Assembly (NCBI RefSeq): GCF_027483985.1
Contig: NZ_JAIXTJ010000042.1
Location: 124,001 to 188,000 of the forward strand
Source: Flavobacterium sp.
GTDB lineage: Bacteria; Bacteroidota; Bacteroidia; Flavobacteriales; Flavobacteriaceae
Direction: 5' to 3'
Length of the DNA: 64,000 nt
Numbering within the stretch: the first letter of the stretch is position 1; each line of letters opens with the position of its first letter. The position numbers and the translations under genes were made by a program. The notes beneath the pieces were generated by a model. The model was not told the DNA's origin and made no database searches. It saw only the letters and a program-made list of their open reading frames with translations. Below, in pieces: positions 18,422-27,033 of this stretch.

Positions 18422-20524
18422 ATGAAAAAATCAATTCTAATAATGGCTTTGGCACTACCAATCACACTTATGAGTCAAAACAAATTGCAATATCCTACTA
18501 CAAAAAAAGGTCAAGTAACCGATACTTATTTCGATACCAAAGTAGCCGATCCTTATCGCTGGCTTGAAGACGACAGATCTGACGAAACGGGTTCTTGGGT
18601 AAAAGAACAAAACCGTTTAACCTACGACTATCTTGGTAAAATTCCTTACCGTGAAGCTTTAAAAGCAAGACTTGAAAAACTTTGGAACTACGAAAAAATA
18701 AGTGCGCCTTTCAAAGAAGGTAACTTTACGTATTACTATAAAAACAACGGACTACAAAACCAATCCGTGCTGTATAGAAAAGACGCTAAAGGTGTAGAAA
18801 GTGTATTTCTTGATCCTAATACTTTTTCAAAAGATGGAACCTCATCACTTGGTGGCGTAAATTTCTCGGAAGATGGCTCTAAAGTTGCCTACTCGATTTC
18901 AGAAGGTGGAAGCGACTGGAGAAAAGTGATCGTTATGGATGCTGTTACCAAAAAAATACTGGAACCAACGCTAGAAGATATCAAATTCAGTGGCGTATCT
19001 TGGAAAGGAAACGAAGGCTTTTACTATTCAAGTTACGACAAACCTGAAGGAAGCGAACTATCAGCCAAAACCGACCAACACAAGTTGTATTTTCACAAAC
19101 TAGGAACACGTCAAAAAGACGATAAAGTGATCTTTGGTCTTGATCAAAAAAGAAGATATGTAGGCGGTTATGTTACAGAAGACAATCATTATTTGGTAAT
19201 TTCTGCTTCTACATCAACTTATGGAAATGAACTTTACATCCAAGATTTAACCAAACCAAACAGTCCAATTGTAACTATTGTTGATAATTTCAACAGTGAT
19301 AATTCAATCATCGACAGCCAAGGTTCTAAATTATTTATTGCTACCGATTTAAATGCACCCAATACACGTGTAGTAACCGTAGATGTTAGCAATCCGAAAC
19401 CTGAAAATTGGAAAGACCTAATTCCTGAAACCGAAAATGTACTTAATGTATCAACAGGAAGTGGCTACATTTTTGCCAATTATATGATTGATGCAGTCAG
19501 TGCCATCAAACAATATGATTATACGGGAAAATTAGTACGAAATATCAAACTTCCAGGCATCGGAACTTCAGGTGGTTTTGGTGGTAAAAAAACAGAAAAA
19601 ATACTTTATTATTCGTTTACTAATTACATAACGCCAGGTTCAACTTATTCGTTTGATCCAAAATCGGGTGATTCTAAAATTTATGAAACACCAAAAATTG
19701 ATTTCAAGTCAGAAGATTATGAATCAAAACAAGTGTTTTATACTTCTAAAGATGGAACAAAAATCCCAATGATTATTACCCACAAAAAAGGATTGAAATT
19801 AGATGGTAAAAACCCAACTATTCTTTATGGATATGGTGGTTTTAATGTGAGTTTAACGCCAAGTTTTAGTATTTCAAATGCCGTTTGGATGGAAAATGGT
19901 GGCATTTATGCGGTAGCCAACCTTCGTGGTGGTGGAGAATACGGAAAAAAATGGCACGTTGCCGGAACTAAAATGCAAAAGCAAAATGTATTCAATGATT
20001 TTATCGCTGCAGCAGAATACTTAATCGCTGAAAAATATACTTCTTCTGATTTCCTTGCTATTCGTGGTGGATCTAATGGCGGATTATTAGTAGGTGCGAC
20101 AATGACACAAAGACCCGACTTAATGAAAGTGGCTTTACCAGCAGTTGGAGTAATGGATATGTTGCGCTACCACACTTTCACGGCTGGTGCAGGTTGGGCT
20201 TACGATTATGGAACAGCGGAAGACAGTAAAGAAATGTTCGAATACATCAAAGGATATTCTCCGGTGCACAACGTAAAACCAAATACCAAATATCCTGCAA
20301 CAATGGTAACAACTGGTGACCACGACGATAGAGTAGTTCCAGCACACAGCTTTAAATTTGCTGCCGAATTACAAGAAAAACAAGCAGGAGAAAATCCAAC
20401 ACTAATAAGAATAGACATAAACGCCGGACACGGAGCAGGAAAATCAGTAGCCGCATCCATCCAAGAAAGCGTAGACATCATGGCATTCACATTATACAAT
20501 ATGGGAATAACTAAACTTCCGTAG
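18422..20524 (+). CDS. Prolyl oligopeptidase family serine peptidase (S9)
   Basis: 700 residues with a signal peptide (cleavage near LMSQ). The N-terminal part begins with the S9A sequence [13 protein letters not shown] and continues into a seven-bladed beta-propeller (about 80-420). The C-terminal alpha/beta-hydrolase domain has the nucleophile Ser551 in RGGSNGG, an acidic residue in GDHDDRVVP (Asp635/636) and His670 in NAGHGAG. It should cleave short proline-containing peptides in the periplasm, complementing the M13 peptidase upstream. Confidence 0.95.
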   Translation: MKKSILIMALALPITLMSQNKLQYPTTKKGQVTDTYFDTKVADPYRWLEDDRSDETGSWVKEQNRLTYDYLGKIPYREALKARLEKLWNYEKISAPFKEGNFTYYYKNNGLQNQSVLYRKDAKGVESVFLDPNTFSKDGTSSLGGVNFSEDGSKVAYSISEGGSDWRKVIVMDAVTKKILEPTLEDIKFSGVSWKGNEGFYYSSYDKPEGSELSAKTDQHKLYFHKLGTRQKDDKVIFGLDQKRRYVGGYVTEDNHYLVISASTSTYGNELYIQDLTKPNSPIVTIVDNFNSDNSIIDSQGSKLFIATDLNAPNTRVVTVDVSNPKPENWKDLIPETENVLNVSTGSGYIFANYMIDAVSAIKQYDYTGKLVRNIKLPGIGTSGGFGGKKTEKILYYSFTNYITPGSTYSFDPKSGDSKIYETPKIDFKSEDYESKQVFYTSKDGTKIPMIITHKKGLKLDGKNPTILYGYGGFNVSLTPSFSISNAVWMENGGIYAVANLRGGGEYGKKWHVAGTKMQKQNVFNDFIAAAEYLIAEKYTSSDFLAIRGGSNGGLLVGATMTQRPDLMKVALPAVGVMDMLRYHTFTAGAGWAYDYGTAEDSKEMFEYIKGYSPVHNVKPNTKYPATMVTTGDHDDRVVPAHSFKFAAELQEKQAGENPTLIRIDINAGHGAGKSVAASIQESVDIMAFTLYNMGITKLP

Positions 20525-20621
20525 TCAGTAGGCAGTGCTCAGTCTCAGTATTCAGTATTTTACACATCGAAAACTGAGACTGAAAACTGATCACTGAACA
20601 CTGAACACTGAACACTAAAAC
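20521..20621. repeat. Imperfect inverted and tandem repeat between convergent genes
   Basis: CAGTCTCAGT and its complement ACTGAGACTG form 10-bp arms about 25 nt apart, and the right flank carries CACTGAA three times in tandem. The element fills the gap between the convergent prolyl oligopeptidase and lipoprotein genes and may act as a bidirectional terminator or be a mobile intergenic repeat. No poly-T tract follows the arms. Confidence 0.55.
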
Positions 20622-21158
20622 CTACTTCGGCAAAGGCGCACCAACAGCTACAGAACAAACATGACCTTCTTGTCCGTGTGGTGGATTCATTCCCGGAGCC
20701 GTTTCTACTGGAGCAGCGATAGTTGCAGGAATGTTATTATTTGTAGTCGTAATCGTAGCACCATTTTTAGTTACCGTTCCAGGAGTTGATCCTGCAGAAG
20801 TAATGGTAGCTGATTGTGTTGAAGCTGTTGTAGTTTTAGCTGGAGCCGAATTCAATGGTGCACCAACTGCAACATCACAACGATGTCCTGGTTGTCCGTG
20901 TGCCGGATTCATTCCTTTTCCAACCGCTACAGGTTGCGCCGTTGTTGGTGCTACCATACCATTTGGTGTAGTCATCATTGGTGTTCCTGCTTGCGGAGCT
21001 GTCGTTGATGGTGTCGTTGGTGCGGCAGTTGGACCTTTAAAATCATCTGAAAACACCGAGGTTTCTGGATTATTTGAAACTACAGTAGCTTCTTCTTCTT
21101 TCTTGCAAGAAACAAATCCCAAAGCCAAAAAAACTATACTTAATACTATCTTTTTCAT
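20622..21158 (-). CDS. Lipoprotein with two HGQxGHxC repeat motifs, function unknown
   Basis: 178 residues from the ATG at 21158, chosen because it opens a clean lipoprotein signal (MKKIVLS...FVSC); the frame continues upstream but without a reason to start there. The middle is a low-complexity Thr/Pro/Ala linker. Two copies of a motif GMNPxHGQxGHxCxVAVGAPL occur, one in the centre and one at the C-terminus, each with two His and one Cys that could bind metal or heme. I recognise the motif as recurring in uncharacterised Flavobacteriia lipoproteins but know of no assigned function. Confidence 0.7.
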   Translation of the reverse strand: MKKIVLSIVFLALGFVSCKKEEEATVVSNNPETSVFSDDFKGPTAAPTTPSTTAPQAGTPMMTTPNGMVAPTTAQPVAVGKGMNPAHGQPGHRCDVAVGAPLNSAPAKTTTASTQSATITSAGSTPGTVTKNGATITTTNNNIPATIAAPVETAPGMNPPHGQEGHVCSVAVGAPLPK

Positions 21159-21291
21159 AAAAATTCTTTTTTTTGATAACATCAAATATACAAGTTTTAT
21201 AAAACAAAACAATAAGACACCGTTCATTTTGAAAAACACCACCCAATTCTCCCACAAAAATCACTATATTTATACCACTAAATAAATCAAA

Positions 21292-22302
21292 ATGTCGATC
21301 ACCAAACCTATAGTGCTACTTTTATCATTACTTGCCATTACTTCAAGTTGCAACCAATCGCAATCTAAAGAAAACAACCAACCAAAAGTTATAAAAAAGG
21401 CGGTCAAAGTAGCCAAAGTCATCACCTTAGATACCGTCGATTTTAAAAAAAGAATGGTAGCATTAAGCAATGGCGATACTACCGGAAAATGGCCCGTAAA
21501 AACTGTGCATCCTTTACCTGGAGCACTGCTACCCTACAAACGCATCATTGCTTTTTATGGAAATTTATATTCTAAGCGAATGGGAATACTAGGCGAACTT
21601 CCTAAAACCGATATGCTCAACAAACTAAAAGAAGAAGTAGCACTCTGGAAAGCTGCCGATTCAACAGTAGAAACTGTACCGGCTTTGCATTACATTGCAA
21701 TTACCGCTCAAGGCAAAAATGGTAGCGGTAGCAACTACCGACTCCGCATGCCATTCAAACAAATTGACACCATAATGGCTTGGGCAAAAGAAATTGACGC
21801 CTTGGTTTTTCTAGATGTACAAATAGGACACAGCACCGTAAAAGAAGAAATTGCAACACTTACCGATTACTTAAAACTACCCAACGTTCACCTAGGCATT
21901 GACCCAGAATTTTCTATGAAAGGTGGCGAAATACCCGGTGCCAAAATCGGAACAATGTCAGCAACCGATATTAATGATGCCATTGATTTTTTAACCACTT
22001 TAGTTACAGAAAACAACCTACCACCAAAAGTATTAGTAGTACACCGTTTCACTAAAAAAATGATTACCGATTACAACCAAATAAAACCAACCGCACAAGT
22101 ACAAGTAGTAATTGACATGGACGGCTTTGGCAGCAAAGAACTAAAAAAAGCCACTTGGATGCGAACCATCTACCCAGAACCAGTGCAATTCACAGGCTTC
22201 AAACTCTTCTACAAAAACGACAATGAAGGCAAAGCTGAAATGTACACACCACAAGAATTACTAAAGTTCACACCAAAACCGATTTATATTCAATATCAGT
22301 AA
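21292..22302 (+). CDS. Lipoprotein of unknown function, possible TIM-barrel-like fold
   Basis: 336 residues with a lipobox ending at Cys20 (ITSSC). The body alternates predicted beta strands and helices with acidic strand ends (VFLDVQIGH, HLGIDPEFSM, VLVVHRF, VVIDMDGFG, GFKLFYKND). This would suit a glycosidase-like TIM barrel, with acids in DPEF and DMDGFG as possible active-site residues. This is inference from pattern only; I do not recognise the family. It stands alone, divergent from the lipoprotein gene at 20622-21158. Confidence 0.6.
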   Translation: MSITKPIVLLLSLLAITSSCNQSQSKENNQPKVIKKAVKVAKVITLDTVDFKKRMVALSNGDTTGKWPVKTVHPLPGALLPYKRIIAFYGNLYSKRMGILGELPKTDMLNKLKEEVALWKAADSTVETVPALHYIAITAQGKNGSGSNYRLRMPFKQIDTIMAWAKEIDALVFLDVQIGHSTVKEEIATLTDYLKLPNVHLGIDPEFSMKGGEIPGAKIGTMSATDINDAIDFLTTLVTENNLPPKVLVVHRFTKKMITDYNQIKPTAQVQVVIDMDGFGSKELKKATWMRTIYPEPVQFTGFKLFYKNDNEGKAEMYTPQELLKFTPKPIYIQYQ

Positions 22303-22565
22303 ACTACAAGTCCCATAAAAAGCTAATGCACTCTACCGTCACTTCGAGTGATTTAATATTTTAAAAACGCCAGTTTTTAGAATGTAAAATTGTATCGAGA
22401 ACCTATGAAAACCCAACCCCAAATAAACAAATTGTAAACACCACCAACACAACCATAACCTTTCCTAAAGATTCCACTACCATATAGTGACAATTTTTTA
22501 TTTTTAGATTAATACTACTTTAACACATCCGATGGAGTTTTGTAGCAACATAAAAACTACACAAC
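22303..22565. other. Intergenic stretch with a dispersed-repeat-like string
   Basis: Non-coding. About 22338-22405 contains CACTTCGAGTG ... GTATCGAGAACC, a type of string that recurs between genes in Flavobacterium genomes as I know them. No clear promoter box was located for the downstream gene. Confidence 0.35.
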
Positions 22566-25500
22566 ATGTCAAAAAATTACATTACTAAAACCCTATCTGT
22601 TCTAGTACTTTTTGCTGCTTCCTTCTCTTGGGGACAAACAATCGTGCACTACTGGAACTTCAACAACAACGCTTCGGTTGCTGCAATTACTGCGCCAACT
22701 CAAACACTTGGTGGCGCTACTTTAAACGCCATTCCTGGCGGAAGTAGTACTATTAACTTTGCTAGCGGAACAGGTCAGAATTTTAATATTCTTAACCTGA
22801 ATGCGCAAAACGGCGATGCCTCTGGAACCCATTTACGTTTTGATAATCCCATTGGTGGAGCTTTAGAATTTGCACTTCCAACTTCAGGCTTTGAAAACAT
22901 TATCGTCAAATTTGCCACCCGCCGATCCAACAATGGTGCTGGTTCTCAAACTTGGTCCTATTCTATCGACGGATCAACTTACACTACATTTACAACTGTA
23001 CTTCCTAATAACGGCGATCCAGCTTTAGTAACTTTAGATTTTTCAACAACTGCTGGAGTGAACAACAATCCAAATTTTAAATTAAAAGTAGAATTCACGC
23101 AAGGTTCAGGTGGCATTGAAGGCAACAACCGATTTGATAATTTTACTGCGCAAGGAACAGCATTTGGCGGTGGTGATACTGTTGCTCCAGTGGCTACATT
23201 TACCCCAGCAAATGCCGCTACCAATGTTTCGGTTGCAATAAATCCAACCATCGCTTTCAATGAAGCAATCCGATTAATCGATAACTCAGCTATTACAAAT
23301 ACTAATGTTGATGCCGTGGTAGAATTACGTTTGAACAACGCTTCTGGAACCATTGTACCATTTGACGCAACCATTTCTGGAAATACCATTACAATAATTC
23401 CAAACGCAACTTTAGCTATTAATCAAACATATTATGTGGCTTTATTACCAAATGTTATAGAAGATGCAAGCAACAATGCGATTGCTACCACAACAACAGC
23501 AAGTTTTACAACTGGAAATCCAACGGCGAGTTTGGCATCTAATTTTGTTACCGTTAATGAAGGTGCTGGAACACTTTCATTCACAATCAATTTAACCAAT
23601 CCTACAACTAGTTCAGTAAATTTAGTGGTGAAAAATGCTCCTTTCAGTACGGCAAATGCAAGCGATTTTACATTGGCTACGCAAACACTAAACTTCACTG
23701 CTGCAAGTGCTTTAACACAAACCATCACCATTCCTATTATTGATGATGCAACGGCCGAACAACAAGCAGAATATTTCGTACTAAGCCTTGAAAATCCTGT
23801 TGGTTTATCAATTACAGGAACGACAACGGCTACGATTTATATTATCGATAACGATAATGTAGCGCCAACTCCGAACAATCAAATCGAACTAAATTATATC
23901 GGAAGTTTTGACCCTTCAGGAACCAACACCAGTACTTGCGAAATTGTAGTACACGATCCAGCGTCGCAACGTTTATTTACTACAAGCGCAGTGGCAGGAT
24001 TTTTAGACATCATTAATTTCGCTAATCCAACTACTCCAATCGTTATCAATTCTGTTGATATGAATCCTTATGGTGGTGTAACTTCTGTAGCAGTTAAAAA
24101 CGGAATCGTAGCAGTTGCTTCCCCAAATACCGACGAAACCTTAAACGGATCAGTAGTGTTTTTCGACACTAACGGAACGTTTCTAAATCAAGTTACTGTG
24201 GGTGCATTACCTGATATGATTACGTTTTCTCCAGACGGAACAAAAGTGATGACCGCCAACGAAGGACAACCAAATGCCAATTATTCTATCGATCCAGAAG
24301 GTTCAGTAAGTGTGATTAATATTGCCGGCGGCATTGCTTCGCTGACACAAGCTAATGTAACTACGTTATTATTCACTGACTACAACACACAAGAAGCAAC
24401 TTTAATCGCTTCTGGAGTTCGTAAATTGAAAGCTACAAGCACGATGTCACAAGATTTTGAACCAGAATACATCACCATAAGTGCCGATTCTCAAAAAGCG
24501 TGGGTAACCTTGCAAGAAAACAATGCTATTGCCGAAATCAATTTGGCAACCACAACCATTGCAGACATTTGGGCATTAGGAACCAAAGACGTGAGCCTAC
24601 CAGGAAACGGAATGGATATTTCAGACAATAACGGACAAGTATTGATTGCCAACTGGCCAATTCAAGCCTTTTACATTCCTGATGCTATAGCAAATTATAA
24701 CGTTGCCGGAACCAATTATATCGTAACAGCCAATGAAGGTGACGAAAAAGAATACACAGGTTTTACCGAAAGAACTACAGTTGGAGCAACTACTTACAAC
24801 CTAGATGCTACCAATTTCCCAAATGCTAGCGTTTTAAAACAGTCTTACAATATGGGACGTTTTAGAGTAACCAACTTAAACGGAAACACCGATGCCGATG
24901 CCGAATTTGAAACCATCAATGCAGTAGGAACGCGTTCGTTTTCTATCTTCAATACTACCACAAAACAAATTGTTTTTGATAGTGGCGATGCTTTCGAAAG
25001 ATTTACAGCGGCCAATTATCCAACCATTTTCAATGCCGATCACGAAAGCAACACGCCCAAAGGAAGAAGTCGTGCCAAAGGTCCTGAGCCAGAAGGCGTA
25101 ACCGTAGCACAAATCGGAACCGAAACTTTTGCTTTCATTTCCTTAGAACGTGTGGGCGGCGTTATGGTGTACAACATTACCAACCCAAACAATGCCGTAT
25201 TTGTAGATTACAAAAACAGTCGAAGCACCTCAGCATTCGCAGGCGATCACGGACCAGAAGGCATCACTTATGTTACTGCTGCCAACAGCCCAACAGGAAC
25301 TCCTTACGTTTTAGTAGCCAACGAAATTAGTGGAACAATAACCATCTTTGAAGTAGACACTAACAGCTTAGCCAACAACGAGTTTACCAACAACACCAAA
25401 ACATTTAACTTGTTCCCAAACCCAGCCAACGCTGACGGAATAGTTTACTTTAACCGCACAGCCGACATCGAACTATATGACCTTTCAGGAAAACTATTGT

Positions 25501-25604
25501 TCGCTCAAAAAGACGCACAAACCCTAAACACCAAAACCTTGTCAACCGGAATTTACCTAGTAAAAACCAGCGAAGGCATCGTTAAAAAAGTAGTAGTAAA
25601 ATAA
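22566..25604 (+). CDS. Secreted choice-of-anchor I protein with T9SS sorting domain
   Basis: 1012 residues, multi-domain. Signal peptide to about residue 23 (SFSWGQ). Residues 25-200 form a beta-sandwich-like region, 205-315 a bacterial Ig-like (Big_5) domain (APVATFTPANAATNVS), and 320-430 a Calx-beta domain (NEGAGTLSFTINL). Residues 440-925 are the choice-of-anchor I module, a beta-propeller with PDMITFSPDGTKVMTANEGQP, EPEYITIS and GPEPEGVTV. The last 70 residues are a type IX secretion sorting domain (FNLFPNPA ... GIYLVKTSEG ... VVVK). The module is often annotated as alkaline-phosphatase-like. The protein should be exported across the outer membrane and anchored or released. Confidence 0.88.
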   Translation: MSKNYITKTLSVLVLFAASFSWGQTIVHYWNFNNNASVAAITAPTQTLGGATLNAIPGGSSTINFASGTGQNFNILNLNAQNGDASGTHLRFDNPIGGALEFALPTSGFENIIVKFATRRSNNGAGSQTWSYSIDGSTYTTFTTVLPNNGDPALVTLDFSTTAGVNNNPNFKLKVEFTQGSGGIEGNNRFDNFTAQGTAFGGGDTVAPVATFTPANAATNVSVAINPTIAFNEAIRLIDNSAITNTNVDAVVELRLNNASGTIVPFDATISGNTITIIPNATLAINQTYYVALLPNVIEDASNNAIATTTTASFTTGNPTASLASNFVTVNEGAGTLSFTINLTNPTTSSVNLVVKNAPFSTANASDFTLATQTLNFTAASALTQTITIPIIDDATAEQQAEYFVLSLENPVGLSITGTTTATIYIIDNDNVAPTPNNQIELNYIGSFDPSGTNTSTCEIVVHDPASQRLFTTSAVAGFLDIINFANPTTPIVINSVDMNPYGGVTSVAVKNGIVAVASPNTDETLNGSVVFFDTNGTFLNQVTVGALPDMITFSPDGTKVMTANEGQPNANYSIDPEGSVSVINIAGGIASLTQANVTTLLFTDYNTQEATLIASGVRKLKATSTMSQDFEPEYITISADSQKAWVTLQENNAIAEINLATTTIADIWALGTKDVSLPGNGMDISDNNGQVLIANWPIQAFYIPDAIANYNVAGTNYIVTANEGDEKEYTGFTERTTVGATTYNLDATNFPNASVLKQSYNMGRFRVTNLNGNTDADAEFETINAVGTRSFSIFNTTTKQIVFDSGDAFERFTAANYPTIFNADHESNTPKGRSRAKGPEPEGVTVAQIGTETFAFISLERVGGVMVYNITNPNNAVFVDYKNSRSTSAFAGDHGPEGITYVTAANSPTGTPYVLVANEISGTITIFEVDTNSLANNEFTNNTKTFNLFPNPANADGIVYFNRTADIELYDLSGKLLFAQKDAQTLNTKTLSTGIYLVKTSEGIVKKVVVK

Positions 25605-25628
25605 GTAGTAGTTTTTTTTAGTTGATAA

Positions 25629-25657
25629 GACCTCTGACGAAAGTTGGAGGTTTTTTT
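25629..25657 (+). terminator. Terminator of the choice-of-anchor I gene
   Basis: Short stem ACCTC / GAGGT followed by seven T, directly upstream of the restriction-modification operon. Confidence 0.7.
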
Positions 25658-25674
25658 GTTGATTTTATTAAAAA

Positions 25675-25691
25675 TATTCCATTATGGAATA
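25675..25691. promoter_or_regulatory. Palindromic operator candidate 1 (C-box)
   Basis: Perfect 8-bp arms, TATTCCAT-T-ATGGAATA, 51 nt before the regulator ATG. Controller proteins of R-M systems bind such sites upstream of their own gene. Confidence 0.6.
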
Positions 25692-25706
25692 CCGAATGTT
25701 AATTAC

Positions 25707-25729
25707 GAATATTGCATATTGGAATATTC
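25707..25729. promoter_or_regulatory. Palindromic operator candidate 2 (C-box)
   Basis: Arms GAATATT and AATATTC separated by 9 nt. It shares the GGAATA/TATTCC-type half-site with site 1, its centre is about 35 bp (roughly three and a third helical turns) away, and it ends 13 nt before the ATG of the XRE regulator. Confidence 0.55.
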
Positions 25730-25742
25730 AAGCCTTTTTTGT

Positions 25743-25967
25743 ATGCAAGATAAAAAAATCAATCAATACATATCTCATCAATTGGTGAAGGCTCGTGAAG
25801 AGCTCAATTTAACTCAAAAGAATGTTCAGGAAAAAGGAATAATTAAACAAAGTAATCTTTCCAAAATAGAGAATGGAGTGCAGAATATTAGTGCATCAAA
25901 ACTTTTTATTCTAGCAAATTTTTATAAAAAACCAATATCATTTTTCTTTCATAATGAAAACCAATAA
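25743..25967 (+). CDS. XRE-family regulator, C-protein-like
   Basis: 74 residues from the ATG at 25743. The open frame reaches back to 25644, but that start would put the operators inside the gene and adds a non-family N-terminus. The protein is a single helix-turn-helix domain (LVKAREELNLTQ ... IKQSNLSKIENGVQNISASKLFILANFY), the size of controller proteins that delay restriction until methylation is established. It overlaps the methyltransferase by 14 nt. It probably binds the two palindromes upstream and autoregulates the operon. Confidence 0.85.
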   Translation: MQDKKINQYISHQLVKAREELNLTQKNVQEKGIIKQSNLSKIENGVQNISASKLFILANFYKKPISFFFHNENQ

Positions 25968-27033
25968 GAAATATAAAGCAATTGACATTTTCAGTGGAGC
26001 TGGCGGAATGAGTATTGGCGCTGCTATGGCAGGAATAAAAGTTGTTGCTGCTGTTGAATATGATAAACACGCTGCTGCAACTTTCAAAGTTAATCATCCT
26101 AATGTAGAAATTTTTCCGACAGATATTAGAGAAGTAACCTTATCAGATAAATATAAAAACCCATTTGTTTTATTTGGCGGCCCACCTTGTCAAGGTTTTT
26201 CAACTTCTAATACCAAAACAAGAAATTCTGAAAACTCAAATAATTCACTTTTCTGGGAATATATTAGACAAGTTAAAGAACTTTCTCCTGATTGGTTTGT
26301 TTTTGAAAATGTTGAAGGTATTAAGTCATTTGATGGAGGAACAGTAATTGATCGACTTGAAGAAGAGTTTAAAAAATTAGGTTATAAGACTAGTTGGAAA
26401 GTACTAACTGCTTCTGATTATGGTGTTCCACAAAATAGGAACAGATTTTTTATGATTGGAAATAAGCTAAATATTGATTTTGTATTTCCTGACAAAAAAA
26501 AACAAATTGTAACTGTTAAAGATGCACTTGAAGATTTACCTAATCTAAAAAATGGAGATTTGTTTGATGAATTAGAGTATAAACAAGCCTCAGTTAGTCC
26601 TTATGCAAAGTTAATGCGTGGAAAAGTAGAAAAAGCATCTCAAAATTATGTCTCAAAAAATAAAGAATATGTAGTTGAAAGATACAAACACATTAAGCCC
26701 GGTCAAAATTGGAAAGCAATTCCAGAGGAGTTAATGAAAAACTACACTGACACAAAAAATTGTCACAGTGGAATTTACAAAAGACTTGATCCCAATAGTC
26801 CATCAGTTGTTATTGCCAATTACAGAAAAAACATGTTGATTCATCCGTTTGAAAACAGAGGTCTTTCAGTAAGAGAGGCGGCTAGAATACAAAGTTTTCC
26901 TGATAATTTTATATTTAGAGGAAATCTATCTTTTCAACAACAACAAATTGGAAATGCTGTTCCGCCTTTATTAGCAAAAGCTATTTTTAAGCAAATAATT
27001 AAATTAACCCCTAATGGCAAAAACAAAAAATGA
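25954..27033 (+). CDS. DNA (cytosine-5-)-methyltransferase
   Basis: 359 residues with all main motifs of the C5 family in order: motif I DIFSGAGGMS (11-20), motif IV GGPPCQGFS with catalytic Cys79, motif VI FENVEGI (118-123), motif VIII QNRNRFF (160-166), motif X QIGNAVPP (331-338). The target-recognition region (about 190-290) is short, so the recognised sequence is probably short; it cannot be read from the sequence. It overlaps the regulator upstream and the GHKL ATPase downstream by 20 nt. It is presumably the modification half protecting the host from the HNH nuclease at the operon end. Confidence 0.95.
   Translation: MKTNKKYKAIDIFSGAGGMSIGAAMAGIKVVAAVEYDKHAAATFKVNHPNVEIFPTDIREVTLSDKYKNPFVLFGGPPCQGFSTSNTKTRNSENSNNSLFWEYIRQVKELSPDWFVFENVEGIKSFDGGTVIDRLEEEFKKLGYKTSWKVLTASDYGVPQNRNRFFMIGNKLNIDFVFPDKKKQIVTVKDALEDLPNLKNGDLFDELEYKQASVSPYAKLMRGKVEKASQNYVSKNKEYVVERYKHIKPGQNWKAIPEELMKNYTDTKNCHSGIYKRLDPNSPSVVIANYRKNMLIHPFENRGLSVREAARIQSFPDNFIFRGNLSFQQQQIGNAVPPLLAKAIFKQIIKLTPNGKNKK

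Noticed and set aside
22979-23731. Open frames opposite the choice-of-anchor I gene
   Set aside because: Val/Ala-rich translations typical of the reverse strand of a Thr/Asn-rich protein; no start context or motif.
25644-25742. Longer N-terminus for the XRE regulator
   Set aside because: The added 33 residues do not resemble the family and would place both palindromic operators within the coding region.
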